Origin: JACPRL01 sp035573715 | GTDB taxonomy: Bacteria; Acidobacteriota; Terriglobia; Acidiferrales; 2-02-FULL-67-57 | Reading direction: 5' to 3' | Length of the DNA: 64,000 bases | Assembly: GCA_035573715.1 (NCBI GenBank) | Contig: DATLZZ010000005.1 | Location: 83,604 to 147,603 of the forward strand | In this document: positions 42,116 to 51,197 of the stretch, in pieces | Layout of the letters: each line of letters starts with the position of its first letter | Position numbering within the stretch: position 1 is the stretch's first letter | Notes under the pieces: model-generated | What the model was told of the DNA's origin: nothing | Databases searched by the model: none | The model's input: the letters and a program-made list of their open reading frames with translations, nothing else | Program-made: the position numbers and the translations under genes

Positions 42116-42145
42116 TTGACAGGCGTGCGGCTCTTTTACCACAAT
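42116..42145 (+). promoter_or_regulatory. tracrRNA promoter
   Basis: TTGACA (42116-42121), 18 bp, then CACAAT (42140-42145). The -35 box is perfect. The predicted start near 42152 coincides with the first base of the anti-repeat. It points away from cas9, whose start lies 43 bp to the left. Confidence 0.65.
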
Positions 42146-42151
42146 TTGGGC

Positions 42152-42275
42152 GTGTAGCAAACCCCGGAATTTCGCTTATCGCAGGCAAAGCGTAAGCGTT
42201 ATTTCGCGCGGGCTGGGCACCCCTGAAACGCAACCACTGCCCACTAGAAACCCTCCGGCGACGGAGGGTTTGTGT
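42152..42275 (+). ncRNA. tracrRNA of the type II-C CRISPR system
   Basis: The first 19 nt (GTGTAGCAAACCCCGGAAT) are perfectly complementary to repeat positions 17-35. Then CGCAGGC (42180-42186) pairs with the first six repeat bases around one bulge, with an internal loop between. The tail contains short stems such as GGGCA/TGCCC and ends in a GC-rich terminator hairpin (42248-42271). It is divergent from cas9. RNase III would process the duplex in the known pathway. Confidence 0.88.
42248..42271. terminator. Bidirectional intrinsic terminator (tracrRNA / DUF2207 gene)
   Basis: AAACCCTCCG and CGGAGGGTTT form a perfect 10-bp stem with a GCGA tetraloop. T-rich ends on both strands (TTTGTGTT on plus, GGGTTTCTAGT on minus) suit termination of the tracrRNA rightward and of the DUF2207 gene leftward. 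Confidence 0.75.
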
Positions 42276-42280
42276 TGGTC

Positions 42281-44056
42281 CTAGAAACCGCGGCCGCCGC
42301 CGCCGCCGAAGCCACCGCCTGAAAAACCACCGCCGCCGCTGAAGCCCGAGCCGCCGCTGCTGCGCGGCGCGGACGCCATCATCGTGCCAGCGCGCGAGGA
42401 CATGCTGCTCAGGTTGTTGACGAAGTAGCTGGGGCGGAAGCCGGTGTCGAAGCGCCCGCCGCGGTACCACTCGGGCGGCTGCCTGTAGATGTCGTCGAAA
42501 GCGCGCACCCAGTTGCGCTCCACACCCAGCGCCATGGCGAAGGGCAGGAACTTCTCAAACATCTGCGGGGTCCTGACCATGCGCTCGAAGCGGTCGCTTT
42601 CAACGCGAGAGAGAAACTCCTCGAAGCCCAACACGCCTTCGAGCGCCTGCGCCCCGCGCAGGGTGCGCGCCGGCATCTGCCAGCCGAAGACGGCGACAAT
42701 GGCGGCGGAGAGCAACCCGGCCAGGATGAAAGTGAACTCCGACTGGCCCAGCATGGCGGCGATGATGCTGCCGCCCCAGATGCTTAGCCCTGCCAGAACC
42801 GCGGCGGCAATCAGGAAGCCTCTTTTCACCGTGTCGGGCCGGCGGTCGTAGTAGCCGCGCTGCAAGAGCTGGGTGAAGATGGCGTCGCGGATGCCGGGGA
42901 GCTTTTTGTAGAAGCTGTTTTCGAGCGCCGAGAGGTCGACGCGCGGCATGACTTTCTGGCTGTCGGGCCCGACCTTGGCGGCAAACTTCATTGCGGCGCT
43001 GTCGGCGTCGTAAAACAGGCTGCTGAGCAGGGCACGCTCGTGGGGTTTGAGCTCCTGCCATTCGTTGGGCGGCTTGCGAAGCTCGAAAGCGTAGTCGGTG
43101 CCTTGCCAGAGCCCGAGCAGTTTTTCCTCTTTCTGTTCGTCAATGTAGATGTAGCCGCGGACGGCGAGGTCGACGAGCGTGGCGGTGATGTCGCGCATGT
43201 CAGCGGAGTTGTCGATGAGCGTGCCGACCTCGGCGGGGGTGAGCGCCTCCGGCGGCTCGTACTGCGCGGCGATGGGCCGCAGCCGCGGGTCGCGCCCGCG
43301 CGTGTACCAGAGCCAGAACATCAAGCCGAAAACCAGAATGGGCAGCCCGAGCGGCCAGTTGCTGCGCAGAAAGAGCGCGGCCCGCTGCACGACGGTCGGT
43401 TCTTTGACCGCGCCTTTGTCCCAGCCGACCACGACGGTCAAGCCTTCGCGGATGCCGAGCGGGCGGCGAGTCTGGACACGGACGTAACTCTCACGGGTTT
43501 CGACGCCGGCTTCCTGCTCAGTGGAGCCGTAGGCACCGGTGTAGGCAATGGCGCGCAGGCCGCGGGCGCCGCGCGGCAGCGTGACGGTGGCGCTGGCGAA
43601 CTCGATGGGCATTTCCCATTCGTCGCCGGTGATGTTCCAGTAGAGCTCGTCGTGGTCGTCGAAGAAGCGCAGGGCGTTGCGGACGCGGTAGCGGAGCACG
43701 ACAGTGCGGGTGGCGTTCTGTGCGTCGGGCACCCAGATTTTGAAGGAGCGCAGGTGGCCTTCGCGGCCGATCTCGTGGCGCAACTCGTTGCCACGCTCGT
43801 CGGTGACGTTGATGGGGTCCAGCAGCAGGGTGTAGTTGAAGCCGCGGTGGCGGTACTCGATGGGAATCAGACGGATGATACCGTTCCAGGAGCCGGTGAA
43901 GCGCGGGCGCAGGGTTTCGGTGACGAAGACGTCGCCCTCGGGCGTAACGCTGATTTCGGCGTCGAAGCTCTCGAGCGTGATCGAGCGCTCCTGCGCGGCG
44001 GCGAGAGCAGTCGCGCTCAGCAGCAACAGGAGAGCAAGCAGGGCGCGGCGGAGCAT
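42281..44056 (-). CDS. DUF2207 family membrane protein
   Basis: Protein of 591 residues. After a signal peptide (LLALLLLLSATALAAAQ), the outer beta domain (ITLESFDAEISVTPEGDVFV ... YELYW-like segment) precedes a membrane helix (PLGLPILVFGLMFWLWY), a cytoplasmic part (PPEALTPAEVGTLIDNSADM), two more helices and a Gly/Ser-rich tail ending GGGGRGF. This is the DUF2207 layout, of unknown function. ATG 44056 follows GGAGGCCGG. The LemA gene lies 16 bp upstream, a very common pairing in bacteria. Confidence 0.9.
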   Translation of the reverse strand: MLRRALLALLLLLSATALAAAQERSITLESFDAEISVTPEGDVFVTETLRPRFTGSWNGIIRLIPIEYRHRGFNYTLLLDPINVTDERGNELRHEIGREGHLRSFKIWVPDAQNATRTVVLRYRVRNALRFFDDHDELYWNITGDEWEMPIEFASATVTLPRGARGLRAIAYTGAYGSTEQEAGVETRESYVRVQTRRPLGIREGLTVVVGWDKGAVKEPTVVQRAALFLRSNWPLGLPILVFGLMFWLWYTRGRDPRLRPIAAQYEPPEALTPAEVGTLIDNSADMRDITATLVDLAVRGYIYIDEQKEEKLLGLWQGTDYAFELRKPPNEWQELKPHERALLSSLFYDADSAAMKFAAKVGPDSQKVMPRVDLSALENSFYKKLPGIRDAIFTQLLQRGYYDRRPDTVKRGFLIAAAVLAGLSIWGGSIIAAMLGQSEFTFILAGLLSAAIVAVFGWQMPARTLRGAQALEGVLGFEEFLSRVESDRFERMVRTPQMFEKFLPFAMALGVERNWVRAFDDIYRQPPEWYRGGRFDTGFRPSYFVNNLSSMSSRAGTMMASAPRSSGGSGFSGGGGFSGGGFGGGGGRGF

Positions 44057-44072
44057 CCGGCCTCCGAGCGGG

Positions 44073-44633
44073 TCAGCGGGCGGGCTGCTCGAAGCTGACC
44101 TTGGGCGCGGCACGTTCGGCTTCAGCGAGCTCGAAGAATTCGCGCTGCTGGAAGCTGAACAGGCTGGCGACGATGTTGGACGGGAACTGCTGGATCTTGG
44201 TGTTGAGGTCTCGCACCACGGCGTTGTAGTAGCGGCGCGAATTCTGGATGTGGTCTTCGATCTCCTGCAAGGTTTTTTGGAGCGAGGTGAAGCTTTCCAC
44301 CGCGCGCAGTTGGGGGTAGGCTTCCGCAAGCGCGAAAAGCTGCCGCAATGCCGCCGTCAGCATGCCTTCGGCTTCGGCTTTGGCGGCGGGCCCTTGCGCG
44401 CCCATGGCGCGGTTGCGGGCGTTGATCACGCCCTCGAGCGTGCCCTTTTCGTGCGCGGCGTAGCCTTTGACGGTTTCGACCACGTTGGGGATGAGGTCGT
44501 AGCGGCGCTTGAGCTGGACGTCAATGTCCGACCAGGCGTTTTCGCTCTGCACCCGCAGCCGCACCAGGCTGTTGTAGGTGAGGATGAAAAACGCCGCTAC
44601 CGCTCCGACCACCAGCAGCAGGATGAGAAGCAT
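44073..44633 (-). CDS. lemA: LemA family protein
   Basis: Protein of 186 residues with one N-terminal membrane helix (MLLILLLVVGAVAAFFILTY) and a helical LemA domain: RVQSENAWSDIDVQLKRRYD, LIPNVVETVKGYAAHEKGTL and RRYYNAVVRDLNTKIQQFPS. Its role is not known; it usually occurs with DUF2207 or TPM-domain genes, as here. GGAGGAATTGCG precedes the ATG. It is first in the two-gene operon. Confidence 0.95.
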   Translation of the reverse strand: MLLILLLVVGAVAAFFILTYNSLVRLRVQSENAWSDIDVQLKRRYDLIPNVVETVKGYAAHEKGTLEGVINARNRAMGAQGPAAKAEAEGMLTAALRQLFALAEAYPQLRAVESFTSLQKTLQEIEDHIQNSRRYYNAVVRDLNTKIQQFPSNIVASLFSFQQREFFELAEAERAAPKVSFEQPAR

Positions 44634-44752
44634 CGCGCAATTCCTCCGCGTCGAGATGGGCTGACTATACGCCGCTCATCGTGCGAGCGCAAAGGGAATC
44701 GTGTTGGTTGACAGACTGTCGCTGGCAACGGATGATTACCGCTGTTGAACCG

Positions 44753-45481
44753 ATGAGCACGCTAGCAGCGGCGACCACGACGCCACTCGCCCGCGGAACG
44801 CGCGACCGGTGGTTTTTCGGCGGCATGGGCGTCGCCGCGGCGGTCACGGTGTTTGTCGGCTTCGCGCCCACCTACTTCCTCAAAGATTTGCTGGGCGGGC
44901 CGCCGCTGACACCGCTGCGGCACGTGCACGGGTTTCTGTTTACGAGCTGGATTGTCCTTTTCATAGTCCAAACGTCGCTGATCGCCGCGCGGCGCACTGA
45001 TGTCCACCGGCGGCTGGGCGTCGTCGGCGGCGTGCTGGCAGGGATGATGGTTGTGCTGGGCACGGCGCTGGCAGTGGAAGTGGTGCGACGCGGCGTGGCC
45101 CCGCCGGGGGTCGGGTCGCCGCTGGCGTTCTTTGCGGTTCCGCTGTTCGACATGGTGATGTTTGCCGGGCTGGTGGCGTGCGGCCTCTATTACCGGCGCA
45201 AGCCGGAGACTCACAAACGCCTGATGCTGTTGGCGACCATCAGCATCCTCGATGCCGCCATTGCTCGCTGGCCGCTCGTAGCCGGGACGGGCCCGCTGGT
45301 CTTCTTCGGCTTGACGGATTTGTTTATCGTCGCTGGCTGGTTCTACGACTTCAGGACGCGCGGCAAGGTGCATTCGGCGTTCCTGTGGGGCGGCCTGGCG
45401 TTGATTGCCTCGCAGCCGCTGCGGCTCTTGGTTGCCGGGACTGACGCCTGGCTGGCATTCGCCCGCTGGGTGGCCGGTTAA
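44753..45481 (+). CDS. Multi-pass membrane protein of unknown function
   Basis: Integral membrane protein of ~242 residues with about six or seven hydrophobic helices (e.g. FLFTSWIVLFIVQTSLI, GVLAGMMVVLGTALAVEV, PLFDMVMFAGLVACGLYY). Conserved-looking polar sites include LRHVHGF, RTDVHRRLG and KPETHKRLML; the His residues could bind haem or metal. The family is not recognised with certainty. No clear ribosome site marks the start; ATG 44732 is the alternative. It is convergent with the next gene. Confidence 0.65.
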   Translation: MSTLAAATTTPLARGTRDRWFFGGMGVAAAVTVFVGFAPTYFLKDLLGGPPLTPLRHVHGFLFTSWIVLFIVQTSLIAARRTDVHRRLGVVGGVLAGMMVVLGTALAVEVVRRGVAPPGVGSPLAFFAVPLFDMVMFAGLVACGLYYRRKPETHKRLMLLATISILDAAIARWPLVAGTGPLVFFGLTDLFIVAGWFYDFRTRGKVHSAFLWGGLALIASQPLRLLVAGTDAWLAFARWVAG

Positions 45482-45486
45482 TGGAA

Positions 45487-45515
45487 CCACGGATTAACAC
45501 GGATGAACACAGATG
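45487..45515. repeat. Dispersed CACGGAT-type repeat
   Basis: CCACGGATTAACACGGATG then AACACAGATG: imperfect copies of a short A/C/G unit. Sequences of this type recur between genes in many bacterial genomes. It lies in a convergent intergenic region directly after a stop codon. Confidence 0.5.
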
Positions 45516-45528
45516 GGGATTGGGGAAG

Positions 45529-45582
45529 GGCGGGGTTTCAACCCCGCCGTAGCGACGTCCTTATTCTTGGGGCTTTAGCCCC
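45529..45582. repeat. Two small GC-rich hairpins between convergent genes
   Basis: GGCGGGGTTTCAACCCCGCC (45529-45548) and GGGGCTTTAGCCCC (45569-45582) are perfect hairpins. They probably stop transcription from both sides or are REP-like elements. No T-run follows either. Confidence 0.5.
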
Positions 45583-45614
45583 TGGGGTCTCCTGAACTAG
45601 GCGAAGGGCTTCCT

Positions 45615-46061
45615 CTATTCCTCTTCCTCGGTGGCGCCGTCGCCCCAGCGGAAGCCGCGGATGCGCCACTGGTCGCCTTCCTTCACCAATATGACGCGCA
45701 CGGGGGTCTTGCCGCCGGCGGTGCTAGTCAAGGCGCCGCGCAGGGTGCAGACGTCGTTTTCAATCTTGCGGTTGCTGAAAGTCGAATCGGTGGTCTTGAA
45801 GATCTGCGGGTTGGAGCGAACATGCTCAGCGAAATCCTCTAGCGACAGCTCGGCCTGCAGCGAGGAGGAAAGGTAGCTGTAAGCGCGCGGATAGTCTTCC
45901 TTGTTGAGGGCGTCGAGGTGGTCGCGGGTGACGCGCACCGGCTCAGCGGTCGCCTCCCAGACCAGCCAGAAAATGCCGCCGCCGATGGCGCCGATGAAAA
46001 TAATGACTAGCAGGACCGCGCCGATGATCATCAGGGCAAGTTTCTTGGTGCTTGTGGTCAT
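45615..46061 (-). CDS. Membrane-anchored NTF2/DUF4864-like protein
   Basis: Protein of 148 residues. One N-terminal membrane helix (LMIIGAVLLVIIFIGAIGGG) anchors a small outer domain of cystatin/NTF2-like type: DALNKEDYPRAYSYLSSSLQ, FAEHVRSNPQIF and VRVILVKEGDQWRIRGFRWG. Such domains bind small ligands or act as subunits. ATG 46061 follows AGGAGCGCACCT; the frame runs to 46133 without support. It is divergent from tilS. Confidence 0.7.
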   Translation of the reverse strand: MTTSTKKLALMIIGAVLLVIIFIGAIGGGIFWLVWEATAEPVRVTRDHLDALNKEDYPRAYSYLSSSLQAELSLEDFAEHVRSNPQIFKTTDSTFSNRKIENDVCTLRGALTSTAGGKTPVRVILVKEGDQWRIRGFRWGDGATEEEE

Positions 46062-46192
46062 AGGTGCGCTCCTGAGAGCTGAGAGTGAACCGCGTTGCGA
46101 CTTGAGTCTACGCCTGGCGAGGCCTCGGAGCAAGCGCCGTGGCCTCGCACGAGGCTCGGGCTCGGCGTACTATATAGGGCGGGGACTCGCCC

Positions 46193-47644
46193 GTGGAGCT
46201 TGCACACAGAGTCGAGCAGGCGATTCGGCGGGGGGAGTTGCTGGCGCCGGGGATGCGGGTGGCGTGCGCGTGCTCGGGCGGGGCCGACTCGGTGGCGCTG
46301 GTGCGGCTGCTCTATGAATTGAAGGACAAGCTCGGGCTGCGGCTGCTGGTCGCCCACCTCAATCACCAACTTCGCGGTGCCGAGGCGAATGCCGATGAAG
46401 AGTTTGTCCGTCGGCTGGCGGAGCGGCTGGAAATCGAGTTTATCGTCCGGCGTGAAGACGTTGGCGCTCGCGCCAAGAAAGAAAAGGTCAATCTCGAGGA
46501 AGCCGGGCGCGAAGCGCGACTCGACTTCTTCGCTTCGCTCATCACTGCCGGCAAGGCCGACGCGGTGGCCGTGGCGCACACGCTCGACGACCAGGCCGAA
46601 ACCGTGCTGACGCGCCTGGTGCGGGGCGCGGGTACGCGCGGCCTGGCGGGAATCTACCCGGTGGTCGAGCCGGTTCCGGGTGCCAAGAGCGGGCGATTGG
46701 TGCGGCCGCTGCTGGGCGTGCGCCGCGCGGAGTTGCGCGACTACCTTGATGCGTTGCAACAGCCGTGGCGCGAGGACGCGAGCAACCGCGACCGGAACCG
46801 GCTGCGCAATCGCATCCGTCTCAAGCTGCTGCCGCAGCTCGCGGAGCTGGCGGGGCCGGGGGCGGTCGAGCACCTCGGCCGGCTGGCCGACCACGCGCGC
46901 CAGGAGGAAACCTTCTGGGCGGCGCTGATTGAAAGTCGCTTTGAGGTGCTAGCGCATCGGCGGGGCGAGGAGCTCGATCTACCGGTGCGTGCTCTGGTTG
47001 AGCCCGAATCGCTGCTGGCCAAGCTTCCCGCTCGGCAGGCGCGGGAGGCGCACGCGGCGGTGGCGCGGCGGCTGCTGCGGCGGGCGCTGGCCGAAGTGCG
47101 GGGCGACCTGCGGCGCATTCTGCACAAACACGTGGAAAGCATCCTGCACCTGGCCGCGGAAGGGCAGAGCGGGCAGCGAGTGGTGCTTCCGGGCGTTGTC
47201 GTCGAGCGCGAATTCGACCGCCTCGTGATGCACCCCGACCGCATTTCGATGTCGCCGCACGATTTCGAAATCCGCCTCGACGCTCCGCAAGCCGTGCGGC
47301 TGCCCGACGGCCACATGCTGGAGATCAAATTAGTTGCCGTCTCCAAATTGGAACCGGTCTATAATGGCTGCAGAGGCGTTGCCGACGGCGCGCGGATGCG
47401 TTTCCCGCTGCGCGTGCGGAACTGGCGAGCCGGCGACCGCTTCCGGCCAGCGGGGAGCCGCGCCCCCAAGAAGCTGAAGACGCTCTTTCAGCAGGAGCGG
47501 ATTCCGGTGGCGGTGCGGGCGCGACTGCCGCTGGTGGTTTCCGGCGACGAGATTGTCTGGGTGGCACGCCTGGGGGTGGCGGCCGGCTACGAGCTGACGC
47601 CGGCCAGTCAAACGGCGCTGGTGATTGAGGAGAGAGAAGCGTGA
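46193..47644 (+). CDS. tilS: tRNA(Ile)-lysidine synthase TilS
   Basis: Enzyme of 483 residues that joins lysine to C34 of tRNA-Ile2(CAU) using ATP, so that it reads AUA. The PP-loop is SGGADS (28-33), followed by VAHLNHQLRG and VAHTLDDQAETVLTRLVRGA. A TilS C-terminal domain ends it (FRPAGSRAPKKLKTLFQQER ... DEIVWVARLGVA). It starts at GTG 46193. Its stop overlaps the hpt start (GTGA). It is first in the tilS-hpt-ftsH run, an arrangement seen in many bacteria. Confidence 0.95.
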   Translation: MELAHRVEQAIRRGELLAPGMRVACACSGGADSVALVRLLYELKDKLGLRLLVAHLNHQLRGAEANADEEFVRRLAERLEIEFIVRREDVGARAKKEKVNLEEAGREARLDFFASLITAGKADAVAVAHTLDDQAETVLTRLVRGAGTRGLAGIYPVVEPVPGAKSGRLVRPLLGVRRAELRDYLDALQQPWREDASNRDRNRLRNRIRLKLLPQLAELAGPGAVEHLGRLADHARQEETFWAALIESRFEVLAHRRGEELDLPVRALVEPESLLAKLPARQAREAHAAVARRLLRRALAEVRGDLRRILHKHVESILHLAAEGQSGQRVVLPGVVVEREFDRLVMHPDRISMSPHDFEIRLDAPQAVRLPDGHMLEIKLVAVSKLEPVYNGCRGVADGARMRFPLRVRNWRAGDRFRPAGSRAPKKLKTLFQQERIPVAVRARLPLVVSGDEIVWVARLGVAAGYELTPASQTALVIEEREA

Positions 47645-48207
47645 CGGGATTGCGAGTCCTCTACAAGCCCGAGGCCATCGCGCGCCGCGTGCGCCAGCTC
47701 GGCCGCGACATCAGCCGCGACTACCGCGGCAAGACCGTGGACGTCGTCGGGGTGGTCGAAAACGGCTACATTTTTCTGGCCGATCTGGTGCGGGCGCTGA
47801 CCGTGCCGGTGCGCACGCACTTCATCCGCACCGAGACGCGCGACATTGTCGACCCCAACACCGGCAAGCCCCGCCAGGAAATTTTTTACACGCCGGAGAT
47901 TGACGCCGCCGGTAAGCACATCCTTCTGGTGGACGGCATTGTCCACACTGGTATCACCCACGATTTCCTGCTGCGACGCCTGCAACTGCGCAGCCCGAAA
48001 ACAGTCAAGGTCGCGGTGCTGCTCGACAAGGTGGCCGAGCGCCGCGTGCTGCTCGAGCCCGATTACTTCGGCTTCCAACTGGCATCTAATGAGATGGTGA
48101 TCGGCTACGGCCTTTCGCACGACGGGATGAACGGCAACCTGCCCTATCTGGCCAAGGTGGGCCGTCCGGCCCGCCGCGCGGCCAAGCCGAAGAAGAAAAA
48201 GAAATAA
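47641..48207 (+). CDS. hpt: Hypoxanthine phosphoribosyltransferase
   Basis: Purine salvage enzyme of 188 residues that joins hypoxanthine or guanine to PRPP. The PRPP-binding loop is [13 protein letters not shown] (the usual acidic pair VDDIVDTG is altered to VDGIVHTG), the base-binding end is [20 protein letters not shown], and the flexible loop lies near [12 protein letters not shown]. The C-terminus is a Lys-rich tail. GTG 47641 overlaps the tilS stop. The changed PRPP loop may lower activity or indicate a regulatory role. Confidence 0.88.
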   Translation: MTGLRVLYKPEAIARRVRQLGRDISRDYRGKTVDVVGVVENGYIFLADLVRALTVPVRTHFIRTETRDIVDPNTGKPRQEIFYTPEIDAAGKHILLVDGIVHTGITHDFLLRRLQLRSPKTVKVAVLLDKVAERRVLLEPDYFGFQLASNEMVIGYGLSHDGMNGNLPYLAKVGRPARRAAKPKKKKK

Positions 48208-48218
48208 GAGGAACCACG

Positions 48219-50138
48219 GTGAACCCTACGGCCCGCAACGCCTTGTTCTGGATCGTCCTGCTGGGGACGATTGTGTTCTTGGTGATGATGCTGAGCTCCA
48301 GCCTCACCGGCTCGGTGCAGGAGCCGTCCTTCTCCGACTTCATGAACAAGGTGGAGTCGGGGCAGGTGGCCAGGATGGAAATCCAGGGCAACCGGGTGAC
48401 GGGCGAGTACAAGGACGGCACCCGCTACAAGACCTACATCCCCACCGATTACGCGGCGCACTCGGATTTTTACAAGACGCTGCGGGCGCAGGGCGTGGAG
48501 ATCAAGGTCAAAGACGTCTCCGGCGGCACCTGGCTGGTGTGGGGCTTCAACCTGATTCCGATTCTGCTGCTGGTGGGCTTCTGGATTTTCATCATGCGGC
48601 AGATGCAGATGGGCGGGAACAAGGCGCTCAGCTTCGGCAAGAGCCGCGCGCGGCTGGTGGGCTCGCAGGGCAAGAAGGTCACCTTCAAGGATGTGGCCGG
48701 CGTGGACGAAGCCAAAGAAGAGCTGCAGGAAATCATCGAGTTCCTCAAAGACCCGCAGAAGTTCCAGCGGCTGGGCGGGCGCATCCCCAAGGGCGTGCTG
48801 CTGGTGGGTCCGCCGGGAACGGGCAAGACGCTGCTGGCGCGCGCTGTGGCCGGCGAGGCCAACGTGCCGTTCTTCTCCATCTCCGGCTCCGACTTCGTCG
48901 AGATGTTTGTCGGCGTGGGCGCCAGCCGCGTGCGCGACCTCTTCGAGCAGGGCAAGAAGAACGCGCCTTGCATCATCTTTATTGACGAGCTGGACGCCGT
49001 CGGCCGCCACCGCGGCGCCGGCCTGGGCGGCGGGCACGACGAGCGCGAGCAGACCTTGAACGCAATGCTGGTCGAGATGGACGGGTTCGACTCCAACGAA
49101 GGCGTCATTATTATGGCCGCCACCAACCGGCCCGATGTGCTCGACCCGGCGTTGCTGCGCCCGGGGCGCTTCGACCGCCGCATCGTGGTGCCGCGCCCGG
49201 ACGTGAAGGGCCGGGAAGAAATCTTCAAGGTGCACACCCGCAAGATTCCGCTGGGTCCGGACGTGGACGCTTCGGTGCTGGCGCGGGCGACGCCGGGTTT
49301 CTCCGGAGCCGACGTGGCCAACATGGTCAACGAGGCGGCGCTGCTGGCGGCGCGGCGCAACCGCAAGCACGTGATGATGGAGGACTTCGAAGAGGCCAAG
49401 GACAAGGTGCTGATGGGCGTCGAGCGCCGCTCGATGATTATCTCCGACGAGGAGAAGCGCAACACCGCCTACCACGAAGCCGGGCACGCGCTGGTGGCAG
49501 CCATGCTGCCGCACACCGACCCGCTGCACAAGGTGACGATTATCCCGCGCGGCATGGCCCTGGGCGTCACCATGCAGCTCCCCATCGACGACCGCCACAC
49601 CTACACCAAGGAGTTCCTGGAATCGCAGCTGGCGGTAATGATGTCGGGGCGCGTGGCCGAGGAGGTCGCCCTGGGCAAGGTTACCACCGGCGCCGGCAAC
49701 GATTTCGAGCAGGCCACCGAGGTGGCGCGCAAGATGGTGTGCGAGTGGGGCATGAGCGAGTTGGGGCCGCTGACCTTCGGCAAGAAGGAGGAGGCCATCT
49801 TCCTCGGGCGCGAGATTGCCCAGCACCGCGACTACTCCGAGGATACCGCCATCCGCATCGACCAGGAGATCAAGAAGATCGTCACCACCGCTTACCAGCG
49901 CTCGCGGCAGGTCATCGAGGAGAACCGCGAGGCGCTCGACCGTATCGCCACCGCCCTGCTGGAGCGCGAGGTGCTCGACGCCACCGAGATCAAGCTGCTC
50001 ATCGAGAACAAGCCCTTGCCGGAGAAAAAAGTGGCCACGCCGTTGGACGTTCCGGAGGCCGCCGGCAAGCCCGTCCCCGCCGGCAAGCCCGCTCCTGCCT
50101 TCACCAAGGGCAGCCAGGAAAAACCGGCCCCGGCGTAG
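48219..50138 (+). CDS. ftsH: ATP-dependent membrane zinc metalloprotease FtsH
   Basis: Membrane AAA+ protease of 639 residues. Two membrane helices ([19 protein letters not shown] and [20 protein letters not shown]) flank a small periplasmic domain. The AAA domain has Walker A GPPGTGKT, Walker [12 protein letters not shown] and the second region of homology [20 protein letters not shown]. The zinc site is HEAGH, with a third ligand after [12 protein letters not shown] Pro/Ala/Lys-rich tail ends it. It degrades misfolded membrane proteins. GTG 48219 follows AGAGGAACCAC, 11 bp after hpt. Confidence 0.97.
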   Translation: MNPTARNALFWIVLLGTIVFLVMMLSSSLTGSVQEPSFSDFMNKVESGQVARMEIQGNRVTGEYKDGTRYKTYIPTDYAAHSDFYKTLRAQGVEIKVKDVSGGTWLVWGFNLIPILLLVGFWIFIMRQMQMGGNKALSFGKSRARLVGSQGKKVTFKDVAGVDEAKEELQEIIEFLKDPQKFQRLGGRIPKGVLLVGPPGTGKTLLARAVAGEANVPFFSISGSDFVEMFVGVGASRVRDLFEQGKKNAPCIIFIDELDAVGRHRGAGLGGGHDEREQTLNAMLVEMDGFDSNEGVIIMAATNRPDVLDPALLRPGRFDRRIVVPRPDVKGREEIFKVHTRKIPLGPDVDASVLARATPGFSGADVANMVNEAALLAARRNRKHVMMEDFEEAKDKVLMGVERRSMIISDEEKRNTAYHEAGHALVAAMLPHTDPLHKVTIIPRGMALGVTMQLPIDDRHTYTKEFLESQLAVMMSGRVAEEVALGKVTTGAGNDFEQATEVARKMVCEWGMSELGPLTFGKKEEAIFLGREIAQHRDYSEDTAIRIDQEIKKIVTTAYQRSRQVIEENREALDRIATALLEREVLDATEIKLLIENKPLPEKKVATPLDVPEAAGKPVPAGKPAPAFTKGSQEKPAPA

Positions 50139-50145
50139 GTGCATC

Positions 50146-50808
50146 GTGGGCACTGTGATTGTGAAGATGCAGGTGGGGAACCCCGCCGATCCTGCCCGGC
50201 GCACCACCCTTGAGCTCCTTGTCGACACAGGGTCCATCTACAGCATTGTTCCGGCTGCGACGCTTCGCGGATTGGGCATCACACCCAGGATTAAGAAGAA
50301 GTTTCGTACAGCGGATGGTCGCTCCATTCAGCGTGAGTTCGCCGAGGCGACTTTCTGCTACAACGGTGAAGAGGCAACTTCGCGGGTTATCTTTGGTGAG
50401 GCGGAGGATGCCACCATCCTCGGGGTTCATGCGTTGGAGGCACTGGGGTTGCAAGTCGACCCCGTAACCGGGAAGCTGGAACCTTCCACGTTGTTCCTCT
50501 TCCTGGCGGGCAAGAAGGCGGCGGAGCCGATTCAGGTAACCTGCCCGCACTGCCAGACCAAGCTGGAGATTGACGTCGAGCTGGCGGCCGTGCTTTCGCA
50601 CGAACCGCCGCCAGCGCCCAAGGCCGACTTCGACGAGCAGCTCAAAGCCGTCACCGAGGCCGAGCAGAAACGCGACGAAGTCTTTCGCCAGCAGTTGGAA
50701 GCGCAGAAGGAGCGGGCGCGGCTGCTCGAGCGCAAGTTCGAAGAATCCTTCAAGAAAGCCAAAGACCAACCGGTCACCAAACCCCTGCGCGACTTCGACC
50801 TGGAGTAG
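50146..50808 (+). CDS. Retropepsin-like aspartic protease fused to CxxC/coiled-coil tail
   Basis: Protein of 220 residues. Residues 1-115 are a retroviral-type aspartic protease domain: LELLVDTGSIYSIVP with catalytic D27, FRTADGRSIQREFAEA and ATILGVHALEALGLQVDP. Such domains act as homodimers. Residues ~125-220 differ: a CPHC pair (C133, C136) in a ribbon-like start, an Ala/Pro linker, then a charged coiled-coil (QKRDEVFRQQLEAQKERARL). There is no start codon at the joint, so it is a true fusion. GTG 50146 is my choice; ATG 50167 is possible. It follows ftsH closely. Confidence 0.78.
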   Translation: MGTVIVKMQVGNPADPARRTTLELLVDTGSIYSIVPAATLRGLGITPRIKKKFRTADGRSIQREFAEATFCYNGEEATSRVIFGEAEDATILGVHALEALGLQVDPVTGKLEPSTLFLFLAGKKAAEPIQVTCPHCQTKLEIDVELAAVLSHEPPPAPKADFDEQLKAVTEAEQKRDEVFRQQLEAQKERARLLERKFEESFKKAKDQPVTKPLRDFDLE

Positions 50809-50810
50809 CC

Positions 50811-51125
50811 GTGCGCCTGGAGATGGAAAAAGGGGAGATTCTCTCCGACCCGGATTCGCGGGCCCTGGAAACAGCCTTGCGCTCCCTGGATGGGGAGAGC
50901 AACAGCTTCGCCGTCCTCGACTCCGGCAGCGACCCGGGAACCTACCTGCAAGCAATCGGCGGCCCGGACTTGTTCACGGTGGAGTACCGGGAAGCGGGGC
51001 AGCACTTCCGCCGCGACGAGGTTCGCCTCGAGATGGTCATCGCGTTGTTCCAGTCCTACCGCCGCGGCACAGATTGGTGGCGCTCAGCGCTGGCCTGGAA
51101 GGATGTTACCCGCGAATTCCAGTAA
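50811..51125 (+). CDS. Hypothetical protein
   Basis: Protein of 104 residues, GTG start 2 bp after the previous stop, so co-translated with the retropepsin fusion. The core SFAVLDSGSDPGTYLQAIGG and LFTVEYREAGQHFR and the end MVIALFQSYRRGTDWWRSAL resemble small alpha/beta proteins found widely in actinobacteria and acidobacteria; no role is known to me. No signal or membrane segment. Confidence 0.6.
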   Translation: MRLEMEKGEILSDPDSRALETALRSLDGESNSFAVLDSGSDPGTYLQAIGGPDLFTVEYREAGQHFRRDEVRLEMVIALFQSYRRGTDWWRSALAWKDVTREFQ

Positions 51126-51197
51126 CCGACTTTCGTGGCCGCGTTGACAGACCCACCTGCGCGGCCTAAGATGCCGCCCTCACCCCGAGGAGGAATC

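Noticed and set aside
48144..50237. 697-codon minus-strand frame opposite ftsH
   Set aside because: FtsH on the plus strand is unmistakable, and the antisense protein is His/Leu-rich without motifs.
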